Made by a program: the position numbers and the translations under genes. Positions 35,560 through 44,912 of a stretch of 64,000 nucleotides of DNA are shown here, piece by piece. The notes beneath the pieces were generated by a model. It was given only the letters and a program-made list of their open reading frames with translations. It was not told where the DNA came from and ran no database searches. Source of the DNA: Bog-950 sp046329535. Lineage in GTDB: Bacteria > Bacteroidota > Bacteroidia > Chitinophagales > LD1. The stretch spans positions 62,001-126,000 of the forward strand of contig JAXLUN010000001.1 of NCBI GenBank assembly GCA_046329535.1, in the 5' to 3' direction. Numbering within the stretch: position 1 is the first letter of the stretch; every line of letters starts with the position of its first letter.

Positions 35560-38500
35560 TTACTCCACGACTAATTTTCCCACAGCCTGTTGCTTTTTGC
35601 CGGTGCTAATGCGATAAAAGTAAACGCCTGTCGACAGCTCATCGCGGTTTATTTCAAATTGTTTGTTGTTTACCTGTATCACCTGTTTACGTATACGGCC
35701 GGTTATGTCTAATAGGGTAAAGTCGAAGTTGTCTTTTAGCCCGCTTACTACAACATTGGTGCTTTCGCTGAACGGATTCGGAAATGCGCTTACGGTAACT
35801 CCGTTATCGCCACGTACTTCAAACACATAATTCGGGTCGGCCAGGTGGTTGGTAACGGTGTTGGTTACTACGGGCGTATTGTAGTCGAAGTAAATCGAAG
35901 CGGTGTTGCTGATAGGTGTACCAATAGACAGGTTTTTCTTTTTCTGAATACTAAAGGTTACAAAGCCTTTGCTGGCGGGTTCGTTGGTGGCACTATCTAC
36001 CAGATAGATAGGATTAAACACCCAGGTTAAGATGCCGCTGCCCGATATATTAAACTCGGCATACTCATGGCTGCTGGCCAGGTTGCGAACTGTAACAGGG
36101 TCCAGGTTGGTATCTAGAGTATCTTTCAATATCACAAACCAGGTGGTGTCGGTGCCGGTGTTTTGAAAGTGTATGGTATAGGTAAGCACCGAATCTTTCT
36201 CGTAAATATCACCGGCTGGTAATACCTGTTTTTCGTTGGGGTCGAGTGAGCTGGTCACTAACTCGGAGTAGTGCTGATGATTATTACTTGAATCGCAATC
36301 GCCCGAGGTGGGGAATATGTAAAAGTCGCTTTGCAGGTGGTAGCCTGCAGGTAAACTGGCGGGCACCGTGAAATGGCAGTTGCCTCTTCTATCCCAGCCT
36401 CCTACTCCCGTTACATTCCATGTTAAGGTATGCGCTGACACATCGTGAACAGGCAGTGGTGGTGCCGATGACTGGTAAATCAGGTTATTGTCGTATTTAA
36501 ACACCACTGTAGCCGGGCCGTTGTAGGCCTGTTGGCTTTGGTTGAAGTAATATATCCAGTAGTCTTTCGGAAAGCCAGGATTAGCCGAAGTCCATCCCGG
36601 ATGTAAGGCCAAATCGAAACCAGTGAGGCCGGTGAAGCCGAAGTTCTGGATAGCGGTATTATTAAATGTATGGAATGTAACTGTTGGATTGGCATTGCCA
36701 CACGGGCTTATGTTGCTGCAAGAAGTGTATCCATAAGCATAAATATGAATGGTGAAGGTGCCTGTATCGTGCACCTCAATATTATAGGTGCCGTTGACAC
36801 CTGCATAACCATAAGCCGTAATGGTGCCGTTGGTTGCTGTAACGGTATATCCCGACAGGCCGGCATCGGTTCCGTCCAGGGTGCAATTGCTGTTGTTATC
36901 GGTAAAGATGGTGCCGGTAATAGTATTATAGCAGGTGCTTTGCAAAAAGCCATTGCCCGTAGTGGTGCAGCCGCCTGCATCGGTTACGGTAACGCTGTAA
37001 GTGCCCGCTGCAAGGCCGCTGGCTGTTGGGGTGGTTTGGTTATTGCTCCATAAATAGCTATAGGGCGGTGTGGCCCCATACGGATAAGCCGTAATTGCCC
37101 CGTTGCTGTTGCCGCAGTTAGGGCTGGCGTAGTTACCCAAGTAAACATAATAGCCATAGCTGCTGAAAGCAATGTTAGAGGTGTTGACCACTACGCAGCC
37201 CGTATTGTCGGTTACGGTAAAGGTGTACAGGCCGGGCGCCAGGTTAGTGGCTACCTGGGTTGTCTGTACAGGGTTGGTGCCCCAGGCATAGCTGTAAGGT
37301 GACACGCCACCAGTGGCTACAATGGTAGCACTGCCCACTCCGCCATTGACGCACGATGCTGTGGTGCCATACGCATAAGCGGTAAAGGAGTTGGTTGATT
37401 GCAGCGTAATGCTCTTAACTACCGTGCAGCCTGTACTATCGGTAATGGTTACGGTGTAGGTGCCTGTGGTCAGGTTGTAAAGGGTATCGTTGGTAGAAGT
37501 ATTACTCCACAGGTAGAAGTAAGGAGCCGAGCCATTAAATGGCAGGGCAAACACAGAACCTGATGATGGACTGCCACAGGTGGGTTGCTGATAAACATAT
37601 AACTGAGCGTTTAAGCCATTGTTGAGAATTGTATCATTTAAGCTGTTACCGCAGCCTAACCCATCGTAATAGATGATTGTGTAAACTCCGGCCTGAGTGT
37701 AAATATGATTATTGATGAAGTTAGGATTAGAAGATTCCTGCGCCCCATCGCCCCAGTCAATAGTATAAGTGCCTGTGCCGTTTAGAATGGTGAGTGTGGC
37801 ATTACTTTGCAGGTTTTGGCAATCTATATCATTACCCGTAAATGTAGCCGTAACTCCCGATAGTGGACTGTTCACCGTAGCACTGGCACTGGCCGTGCAT
37901 CCGTTAGCATCGGTTAAGGTAAGTATATAGGTACCTGCTGAAAGGCCATTGGGATTCTGCACCGTACTTCCGTTAGACCACATATAGGTATAAGGTGCAC
38001 TGCCTCCGGTTATGCTGGCAGTTATAGTTCCATCGGTACCACCACACATGGTTACATCCATGGTAGTTAAGCTGACTGTCACAGGTATTGGTTCCAGTAC
38101 CGTAAAGCAATTAGTGGCTGAACAGGCATTGGCATCTACCACCGTTACACAATATACCCCCGTAGGCAGGTTAAAGGCATTGGTGGTCACCATGCCATTG
38201 TTCCACATGTAGGTATAAGCCGGGGTGCCGCCCTGCGCTATCACAAATATGGAACCTGAAGCTGTGCCAAAGCATTGCGCATTGGTAGCCTGACCACTAA
38301 CAATTATAGGTGTTGGTTCGGTTATGTTGAAGGTAAGGGTATCTAAAGGCAGATAACCCGGGTCTAATACCGTAACACTGTAGGTGCCGGCACAAAACCC
38401 CTGCGCCAGAACGGATGTGTCGCCCGTACTCCATTGGTAAAAGTAGTTGCCGGAAGGGCTTACCTGGGCAGTGCCGTTGCAGGCTCCGTTGCAGGTTACA

Positions 38501-38583
38501 TTGGTGGTATTAACGGTAAATTGGGCATAGGTGGCCGATAAGGCCAACAAGTTTACAAACAGGGCGAGGAAAACTTTTTTCAT
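35560..38583 (-). CDS. SprB-repeat T9SS surface protein
   Basis: 1007 residues, signal peptide MKKVFLALFVNLLALSATYAQ. Residues ~25-560 hold about eight SprB-type repeats (such as GGTPAYTYMWNNG, LPTGVYCVTVVDANAC), known from SprB and other Bacteroidota adhesins. Residues ~560-640 look like a SdrD_B/CNA-B-like domain (TGTIFTDNNSNCTLDG). Around 778-905 is a DUF7619-like conserved block (SLDPNEKQVLPAG). From ~920 (SAFPNPFSESTNV) to the end is a type A T9SS sorting domain. Probably exported to the surface or released; may help adhesion. Monocistronic by position, with a hairpin after it. Confidence 0.9.
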   Translation of the reverse strand: MKKVFLALFVNLLALSATYAQFTVNTTNVTCNGACNGTAQVSPSGNYFYQWSTGDTSVLAQGFCAGTYSVTVLDPGYLPLDTLTFNITEPTPIIVSGQATNAQCFGTASGSIFVIAQGGTPAYTYMWNNGMVTTNAFNLPTGVYCVTVVDANACSATNCFTVLEPIPVTVSLTTMDVTMCGGTDGTITASITGGSAPYTYMWSNGSTVQNPNGLSAGTYILTLTDANGCTASASATVNSPLSGVTATFTGNDIDCQNLQSNATLTILNGTGTYTIDWGDGAQESSNPNFINNHIYTQAGVYTIIYYDGLGCGNSLNDTILNNGLNAQLYVYQQPTCGSPSSGSVFALPFNGSAPYFYLWSNTSTNDTLYNLTTGTYTVTITDSTGCTVVKSITLQSTNSFTAYAYGTTASCVNGGVGSATIVATGGVSPYSYAWGTNPVQTTQVATNLAPGLYTFTVTDNTGCVVVNTSNIAFSSYGYYVYLGNYASPNCGNSNGAITAYPYGATPPYSYLWSNNQTTPTASGLAAGTYSVTVTDAGGCTTTGNGFLQSTCYNTITGTIFTDNNSNCTLDGTDAGLSGYTVTATNGTITAYGYAGVNGTYNIEVHDTGTFTIHIYAYGYTSCSNISPCGNANPTVTFHTFNNTAIQNFGFTGLTGFDLALHPGWTSANPGFPKDYWIYYFNQSQQAYNGPATVVFKYDNNLIYQSSAPPLPVHDVSAHTLTWNVTGVGGWDRRGNCHFTVPASLPAGYHLQSDFYIFPTSGDCDSSNNHQHYSELVTSSLDPNEKQVLPAGDIYEKDSVLTYTIHFQNTGTDTTWFVILKDTLDTNLDPVTVRNLASSHEYAEFNISGSGILTWVFNPIYLVDSATNEPASKGFVTFSIQKKKNLSIGTPISNTASIYFDYNTPVVTNTVTNHLADPNYVFEVRGDNGVTVSAFPNPFSESTNVVVSGLKDNFDFTLLDITGRIRKQVIQVNNKQFEINRDELSTGVYFYRISTGKKQQAVGKLVVE

Positions 38584-38782
38584 GGGGATATGGTTTAATG
38601 TGTGGTGCTGATTAGATACGACTTATGTGTAATTGGTTGCATATCGTGTTAGAGGGATTTTTATCCTACCATTTATCTATTATTTAGCCAAATGATGATA
38701 GCCTCTGACAAACGTGATAAATGCTTGGCCAAATTTATACCGATACAATCTGTTGAGTGATGCAGCCGGTAGTTAAGTGAGC

Positions 38783-39955
38783 CTACTCTTGCTGTAGATC
38801 AGATACTAGAAGTAATAACAGTGTAGCTAAACAGACTCCCGCAGCACTGACGATAAATACTGCATCGGGCGATATAAATTTCCAGATAAGCCCGGCTAGT
38901 GTACTGGCTAAAAGGGCCATTAGGGAGTTAAGCCCTGCAAAGGTACCAATAGCAGAGGCGGTATCCGTTCTGGGAACCATATTACTGACTAATGCTTTCG
39001 CTATACCCTCACCACTGGCTGCGGAAATGCCATAGAGTATAAAGAGCATCATGAAGCCTTCTATAGAAGTATTCATACCAAAGCCCGCATACACTAACGC
39101 AAATAATGCAAAGCTGAAAATCAGAGTTTTTTTCATTCCATACTTATCGGCCAGATGTCCGAAAGGGAACGCAGCAAGGGCCGTTACCAGATTATAGAGT
39201 ATGTAGGCACTAATAATATAGGTATCATTCCACCCGCATTGTTTCATGCGCATAAGCAGAAACATATCTGAACTATTGAATAACGCAAACAACAACAAAA
39301 CGGCTATCAAATTTTTATAAGCAACCGGGGCTTTTTGTAAATAGCTGAATGTTTGAGATAGCTTAAAGGTTATCTTGTTTTTTGCCGGCTCATGTTTTTT
39401 CTCTCTAATAATCAATGTCAGTATAGCTCCGGCCAAGCCAGGTATAAATGCAAGCAGGAATAGAATCTTGTATTGTGCCGGATAAAACATGAGAAAAAGC
39501 AGCGCAAGTGCCGGACCTATAGCAGCTCCCAGAGTATCCATACCCCGGTGAAAGCCGAATACTTTGCCTTTGTTTTGGGGTGTGCATTCATCCGATAAAA
39601 TTGCATCGCGGGCACCTGTTCGAAGGCCTTTCCCCAGTCTGTCTAAAGTGCGTGCACCGAAAATCCAAATAGGATAAGTGAAGACTGCCATGAGTGGTTT
39701 AGAAACAGCACTAAGCAAATAGCCCCATTGAACAAACGGAGCACGTTTACCTGTTAAATCACTAAGCCGGCCAAAGTAGCCTTTGCTTAGCCCCGCAGTA
39801 GCTTCGGCCATTCCTTCCAGCAAACCAATCCAAACGGATGAAAAGCCTATTGAGGACAAAAAAAGCGGCATAACAGGATAAAGCATCTCGCTCGATATAT
39901 CCGTAAACAGGCTTACCAGAGATAGGATCCACATGGTGCGGGTAAGGTAGTTCAT
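38783..39955 (-). CDS. MFS transporter
   Basis: 390 residues, about 12 hydrophobic segments, beginning MNYLTRTMWILSLVSLFTDI. The motif FTDISSEMLYPVMPLFLSS in helix 1 and the loop GRLSDLTGKRAPF resemble MFS subfamilies that export drugs or metabolites. Substrate unknown. Its start lies 2 bases after the stop of the deoxynucleoside kinase gene, so the pair is probably an operon; a nucleoside-related substrate is conceivable but is only inference from context. Confidence 0.85.
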   Translation of the reverse strand: MNYLTRTMWILSLVSLFTDISSEMLYPVMPLFLSSIGFSSVWIGLLEGMAEATAGLSKGYFGRLSDLTGKRAPFVQWGYLLSAVSKPLMAVFTYPIWIFGARTLDRLGKGLRTGARDAILSDECTPQNKGKVFGFHRGMDTLGAAIGPALALLFLMFYPAQYKILFLLAFIPGLAGAILTLIIREKKHEPAKNKITFKLSQTFSYLQKAPVAYKNLIAVLLLFALFNSSDMFLLMRMKQCGWNDTYIISAYILYNLVTALAAFPFGHLADKYGMKKTLIFSFALFALVYAGFGMNTSIEGFMMLFILYGISAASGEGIAKALVSNMVPRTDTASAIGTFAGLNSLMALLASTLAGLIWKFISPDAVFIVSAAGVCLATLLLLLVSDLQQE

Positions 39956-39957
39956 GC

Positions 39958-40584
39958 TTACAGGTAATTCAGCACAGTATCAAATTCCGTATTCAGTACC
40001 TCCACTATAAATTGATAATCTTTTTTTAAATCAACATAATTCAGGTTGGCAGTGTCAACCAATACAATCCTTGATTGGGTTTGTTGTTTAAAAAAATCGA
40101 GATAGGCGGCTTGTATTTTTTCCAGGTATTCACCCGGTATGTTTTGTTCGTATTCACGGCCACGTGTTTTGATGTTTTTCAGCAGCTTGTCTATCGGGGT
40201 ATAAAGGTATAAAGTGATATCCGGTTTGGGTAAAGAGGGATTGATGATATCAAATAGGGAACGGTAAAGCTTGGCCTCATCTTCATTCAGATTCTGTGTG
40301 GCAAAAATTAAACTCTTTTGAAACAGGAAGTCTGAAACGGTAAATGATTTAAAAATATCGGCCTGACTTAAAAGTGAGTTTAAATGTTGAAACCTCTCAG
40401 CCATGAAAAACAATTCTACAGGAAAAGCATGACGTGCCGGATCCTCGTAAAACTTAGGTAAAAACGGATTGTTTTCAAACTCTTCCAGAATCAGTTTACC
40501 ATTAAAGTCAGCAGCAATTTTCTTTGAGAGCGTGGTTTTTCCAGCTCCTATGCATCCTTCAATAGTTATAAAGTTATATCTCAC
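39958..40584 (-). CDS. Deoxynucleoside kinase
   Basis: 208 residues, start GTG 40584. The P-loop GCIGAGKTTLSKK lies at ~10-22, the DFLFQKSLIFA segment around 104-114 corresponds to the dNK family DRS-like region, and TRGREYEQNIPGEYLEKI supplies the LID Arg residues. Family members phosphorylate deoxyadenosine, deoxyguanosine or deoxycytidine for nucleotide salvage. Specificity cannot be read. Followed after 2 bases by an MFS transporter gene. Confidence 0.88.
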   Translation of the reverse strand: MRYNFITIEGCIGAGKTTLSKKIAADFNGKLILEEFENNPFLPKFYEDPARHAFPVELFFMAERFQHLNSLLSQADIFKSFTVSDFLFQKSLIFATQNLNEDEAKLYRSLFDIINPSLPKPDITLYLYTPIDKLLKNIKTRGREYEQNIPGEYLEKIQAAYLDFFKQQTQSRIVLVDTANLNYVDLKKDYQFIVEVLNTEFDTVLNYL

Positions 40585-40706
40585 CGTGCAAGTTTACATT
40601 TTTTCAGTTCATTGGTTATATCCGTCATGGAGAACAATGTAATTGGGGAACAATTCCACGTGCCGAACATGAAGTTTTCTATATTTAGCCGTCAATAAAA
40701 ACCACG

Positions 40707-42382
40707 ATGAAAGATTTGTTCAGAAAGAAAAATGTGGCCAAGGTTCTGGCCGATGCGGAGGCTGGATTGAGCGATGCGCACAAAACTGGCGGAATGAATC
40801 GAACCCTGACTGTTAAGGATTTGACAGCTTTTGGTATTGCGGCTATTGTGGGGGCAGGTATTTTTTCAACCATAGGTAAAGCGAGTTTTGATGGCGGGCC
40901 GGGCATTATTTTTCTGTTTTTGTTTGTGTCGGTAGCCTGCGGTTTTTCTGCACTATGCTATGCCGAGTTTGCCAGTATGGTTCCGGTGAGTGGTAGTGCT
41001 TACACTTATTCTTATGTAGCCTTTGGTGAGTTGATTGCCTGGATAATTGGGTGGGATTTGCTGATGGAATATGCTATCGGTAATATTGCCGTAGCAATTT
41101 CATGGAGCGATTACTTTACCGGATTGTTAGATGGCTTTGGCCTTCACATTCCGGCCTATCTTACCATGGATTACTGGACAGCCAAAGAAATGGTTAGTGA
41201 AGCAGCAAAGCTGGCTTGGCAAACCGCACCATCATTAGGCGATTTTAAACTCATTTGCGATTTACCGGCTTTTGCCATCGTGGTGCTAATAACATACATT
41301 ACCTATCGCGGCATACAGGAATCTAAAAACTCAGCGAATCTGATGGTGGCCTTAAAACTTGGGGTAATATTAATGGTAATAGTGTTGGGGGCCTTTTATG
41401 TGCAGCCGCAAAACTGGCACCCATTTATGCCGAATGGAATAGGAGGGGTGCTGAAAGGAACAGCAGCTGTTTTCTTTGCGTATATCGGTTTCGATGCAAT
41501 TTCCACCACAGCCGAAGAGTGTAAGAATCCACAGCGCGATTTACCCCGCGGAATGATTTATGCATTAGTAATCTGCATGATTATTTATGTGCTGATAGCC
41601 TTAGCATTACCGGTATGGTAAATTATACCAAACTGGATGTAGGTGATCCTCTCTCGTTTGTGTTTAAAGAGGTCAATCTCAACTGGATTGCTGGCATTGT
41701 TGCCATCAGTGCGGTCATTGCAACGGCCAGTGTATTATTGGTGTTTCAGCTAGGTCAACCTCGCATTTGGATGAGCATGAGCCGGGATGGCTTGCTGCCC
41801 CCTGTTTTTTCACGCATCCATCCTAAATATAAAACACCATCTTTTTCTACCATTCTTACAGGTATCGTAGTGGCTGTTCCTGCACTTTTTTTAAACATGA
41901 ACGTAGTGATAGACTTAACTAGCGTAGGAACGTTGTTTGCCTTTGTGCTGGTTTGCGGAGGAATTTTAAAGTTACAAGCAGATGGCAATACGACAGAACG
42001 AAAATTCAAGACACCGTATGTAAACGCCAAATATATTATGCCCTTCTTGCTTGTTTTTTCTGCTGCAATGCTATGGTTGTTTAATCCCGATGGAGTAACT
42101 GGTTTTTTCAATATGCAGGCACAAGATGCTCAGTCTGGTACATGGGCTGTTTTAAGAACCAAAATTCCTTATGCTGCATTTGCCCTTCTTTCCTTAATTG
42201 TTACAGTATTATCATTTCTGAAAAACCTTTCTCTAATTCCCGTATTAGGTCTATTATCATGCAGTTATCTGCTTTGTGAATCGGGAACTTCTAACTGGGA
42301 ACGCTTTTTAGTTTGGTTACTGATAGGTTTTGTAGTGTATTTTGCTTATGGGTATAAAAATAGTAAGCTTTCTGTATCTTAA
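40707..42382 (+). pseudogene. APC-family amino acid permease split by a frameshift
   Basis: Two overlapping frames make one permease. Frame one (ATG 40707 to 41621, 304 codons) covers TM 1-8 with the APC signature FGIAAIVGAGIFSTIGKASF and AYIGFDAISTTAEECKNP. Frame two (to 42382) continues with MVNYTKLDVGDPLSFVF, RDGLLPPVFSRIHPKY, TM 9-12. Adding one base between 41608 and 41609 restores LALTGMVNYTKL, the normal family sequence, giving ~558 residues. The family resembles CAT-like cationic amino acid transporters. Either a real mutation or a base-call error. The NlpC/P60 gene follows after 9 bases. Confidence 0.85.
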
Positions 42383-42391
42383 ATCAAATTC

Positions 42392-42922
42392 ATGAAAAAA
42401 GTCGGTTTGTCACTTTGGACAACCTTTATATGGCTATGTGTTTCTATGTCAGCCTTGGCGCAGGACTCGACATTAGTCTATCCGGATGATATTAATCGAT
42501 CAACTGTAGATTCTTTTTATTTAGTACGAACTATTGATTTGGCCAAAACTGATAAACCTGAATTATATTTCGAAATTTTCAGATGGTATAAAACCTGTTA
42601 CCGGTATGGCGGTGGAACTGGTAAAGGTATCGATTGTTCGCATTTTGTGAATATGTTGTACGAGAAAATTTACAGGAAGAAATTGAACAATAGTTCCGCC
42701 TCTATTTATCCGCAATGCACTCCGATTAAGGATGGACTGGATAATGCTGTTGAAGGGGATTTACTTTTCTTTAAAATCAAGCGGGGGCGCATTTCTCATA
42801 TTGCAATCTATCTGCAACACGGAAAATTTGCACATGCCTCTACACAATCCGGTGTCATTATCAGCGATATTAATGAACATTATTACAAGAAACATTTCTA
42901 TCGGGCAGGTCGAGTAAATTAA
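42392..42922 (+). CDS. NlpC/P60 cell-wall peptidase
   Basis: 176 residues with signal peptide (ending SALAQ, about residue 24). The NlpC/P60 catalytic Cys is C82 (GIDCSHFV) and the His is H136 (RISHIAIY), followed by FAHAS; GDLLFF precedes the His as usual. No SH3 or LysM domain is present, so it is a minimal catalytic form. It probably cleaves peptide stems of peptidoglycan (D-Glu-mDAP bonds in family members) in the periplasm. It follows the permease gene by 9 bases on the same strand. Confidence 0.9.
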   Translation: MKKVGLSLWTTFIWLCVSMSALAQDSTLVYPDDINRSTVDSFYLVRTIDLAKTDKPELYFEIFRWYKTCYRYGGGTGKGIDCSHFVNMLYEKIYRKKLNNSSASIYPQCTPIKDGLDNAVEGDLLFFKIKRGRISHIAIYLQHGKFAHASTQSGVIISDINEHYYKKHFYRAGRVN

Positions 42923-42981
42923 TATTCTGAAATTATTAATTCATGTGCAGCTAAATAAAACTAAGTTCGGTTAGATCTACA

Positions 42982-44178
42982 TTATTGTTTCCCCTCGGAT
43001 AGTTGTATCTCCATCAGTCGTTCCAATTCATGATACTCTAGGTTAAAAAGCGCTTTCAGGTTTTTTATTTGCTTCAGAATATCGGGCTGGGGCAGTTTTG
43101 CATCGGTGCGTGTTTTTACAGCTGCAATCATTACATTTTTGGGAGTATGCTCAGTACTGATAAACTCAAAAACTTTGGTTTTATATCCATAAGCCTCCAA
43201 TATCAATGCACGAATCGTATCGGTTAGTATCTCAGCTTGCCTTTCTTCCAATATACCGAATCTGGTAATGGCTTTTAAATCGTTGGATGGATGTATCGAT
43301 TGACGAACCTGTTTATGACAACATGGAGCACAAATAATCACCTTCGCGTTAGTCTTTATACCCTGACAAATGGCTTGGTCGGTTGCTACATCACATGCAT
43401 GCAGCGCAATAAGCATATCGGTATTCGGTAGATAGGCATGGTTAATGGAGCCTGCTTCAAAATGAAGCTGATTATATCCCGCTTCTTGTGCTATCTGATT
43501 ACATCGCTCCACCAGCTCCTGACGAAGCTCAATTCCGGTAATTTGAGGTTTTAGCTGTAATACATTACTCAGATAATCGTACAGCGCGAATGTCAGGTAC
43601 CCTTTCCCTGAACCCATATCGGCAACATGAAAAGAGGGTTGAAGGTTGGCCTCTTTTACAATGCTGTCTACTACTTCAACGTATTTGTTAATTTGCTTGA
43701 ACTTGTCTTGTTTATCGGCTTTCACTTTGCCTTCTGTTGTTGTTACACCCAAAGCCCGTAGGTAAACATTGTGTTCCGCCAGAATGTAGCGTTTCTTCTC
43801 CTTGTTGTGAGTCAAAGCGGGCTTCTCTCTCTCTGAATTGTTTCTTTGAGTAAGAACGCTCTTTTCACTTTTCGTAATATTCAGGTGGTATTCCTTTGAA
43901 ATAGTAAATAAATCGGCTTTGTAAAAATCTTTCTGCAACATATGCTCAATCATGGATAGGGCTTCAACTACCTGATAGTTTTTGGTTACATCCTTGGTTG
44001 GGTAACGATATACAAAAGAAAGCATATAACCTGCTTTTAGTAAAACTGGCTTAATAAATACATTCTTTAGTTCGTTTGTTTTGTATCGTCTGTCGCTAAG
44101 TGTCAGTTTTGTGAATTGTTGCTGGTGAATGCTCTCTTGGAGTTCGGAACGAAATGAATGGAGCGCAGAATCTTGCAT
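42982..44178 (-). CDS. SAM-dependent methyltransferase (Methyltransf_32 type)
   Basis: 398 residues. Residues ~1-180 are an N-terminal helical region with KEKKRYILAEHNVYLRALG; the class I methyltransferase core begins at ~188 with VADMGSGKGYLTFALYDYL (motif I), then ITGIELRQELVERC, LIALHACDVATDQAI and IICAPCCHKQVRQSI. The double-Cys ACD/PCCH features resemble the Methyltransf_32 family, including eukaryotic METTL25-like and GSTCD proteins. Substrate unknown; an RNA target is possible. Stands alone between converging genes. Confidence 0.85.
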   Translation of the reverse strand: MQDSALHSFRSELQESIHQQQFTKLTLSDRRYKTNELKNVFIKPVLLKAGYMLSFVYRYPTKDVTKNYQVVEALSMIEHMLQKDFYKADLFTISKEYHLNITKSEKSVLTQRNNSEREKPALTHNKEKKRYILAEHNVYLRALGVTTTEGKVKADKQDKFKQINKYVEVVDSIVKEANLQPSFHVADMGSGKGYLTFALYDYLSNVLQLKPQITGIELRQELVERCNQIAQEAGYNQLHFEAGSINHAYLPNTDMLIALHACDVATDQAICQGIKTNAKVIICAPCCHKQVRQSIHPSNDLKAITRFGILEERQAEILTDTIRALILEAYGYKTKVFEFISTEHTPKNVMIAAVKTRTDAKLPQPDILKQIKNLKALFNLEYHELERLMEIQLSEGKQ

Positions 44179-44282
44179 GCGAAATATTTGCGCAATGATA
44201 GAGCATTTGGATTAACATCCTGCAGATGATTTGATAAGTTAAATGGCAGGAATAATCAGTCTATTCCATATTATTGCTGACC

Positions 44283-44771
44283 ATGAAAAGTATTCTGTTT
44301 GCTGGTCTTTTTCTGTTGAGTTCTATTTGCTCTTATTCTCAAATAAGCGATGCTGAAATGGATACGGTTGATATGTTAATTGAAGCTACGCCAGTAATTG
44401 ATTTATGCGTAGTCAATGCAAAAGAAGATGTGCGTTTTATGAGTAAAGCCCCTGAAAAGTATTCCAGCTATAAACAAGAGTTTATGAAACGCGCGTTGGC
44501 TGACCTCCGTTTTCCTGATTCCAGCCATTTTCATTGTGATATAGAAGTTGAAATCAACTGCCTAGGTAAAGCCGGCAACTATACCTTTGGTATTGAGCCT
44601 CGTACATTTAGTCGGGATGATTTTCAGAGCTTTAGACAGGTCATTAGTCTGGTAGAAGCGCTTCGGAATTTTACGTTTACTCCAGCAATCTATTTAGGCG
44701 AACAGGTGAATAGTAATGCCCATTTCAGGATTCAGATAAAGAATGGTGAAATGGATATGATTAATCGGTGA
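44283..44771 (+). CDS. Secreted protein with TonB-C-like domain
   Basis: 162 residues from ATG 44283, signal peptide MKSILFAGLFLLSSICSYSQ. Residues ~80-160 have the layout of a TonB C-terminal domain (VEIEVNCLG-like strand IEVEINCLGKAGNYTFGI, a helix VISLVEALRNF, then TFTPAIYLGEQVNSNAHFRI). No N-terminal membrane anchor other than the signal peptide is present, so it is not a standard energy transducer. Similarity is judged by eye and is tentative. Intergenic stretch before rpsA contains the rpsA promoter. Confidence 0.6.
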   Translation: MKSILFAGLFLLSSICSYSQISDAEMDTVDMLIEATPVIDLCVVNAKEDVRFMSKAPEKYSSYKQEFMKRALADLRFPDSSHFHCDIEVEINCLGKAGNYTFGIEPRTFSRDDFQSFRQVISLVEALRNFTFTPAIYLGEQVNSNAHFRIQIKNGEMDMINR

Positions 44772-44837
44772 AAAAGTATCCGGTATGGCTTTATGTCTGG
44801 TATTGCATTAAGTGCTTTAAATTCTAAAGAGGTTTCC

Positions 44838-44845
44838 TATATTTG
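44838..44845 (+). promoter_or_regulatory. Promoter -7 element of rpsA
   Basis: TATATTTG at 44838-44845 is a perfect TAnnTTTG element followed by CGCC. It implies a leader of ~60 bases before ATG 44913 and shows that the open frame extending further upstream is not coding. A -33 TTTG at the usual distance is not obvious. Confidence 0.6.
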
Positions 44846-44912
44846 CGCCCCATTTAAAAAACAACTAAACTCACTCACCGGGGTGAGAATAAATAACAAC
44901 CGGATTTTTAAC

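Noticed and set aside
36670..37053. Open frame on the + strand inside the SprB-repeat gene
   Set aside because: Shadow of a repetitive Gly/Thr-rich gene on the opposite strand; no start context and no recognisable family.
38584..38782. tRNA or small RNA in the gap before the MFS gene
   Set aside because: No cloverleaf, T-loop (GTTCGAATC-like) sequence or terminator hairpin was visible.
41615..42382. Separate small transporter gene
   Set aside because: Its sequence is the second half of the APC permease that ends early at 41621; a one-base shift joins them.
44793..44912. N-terminal extension of rpsA
   Set aside because: It contains the perfect TATATTTG promoter element and has no S1 similarity; the ATG at 44913 fits known starts.
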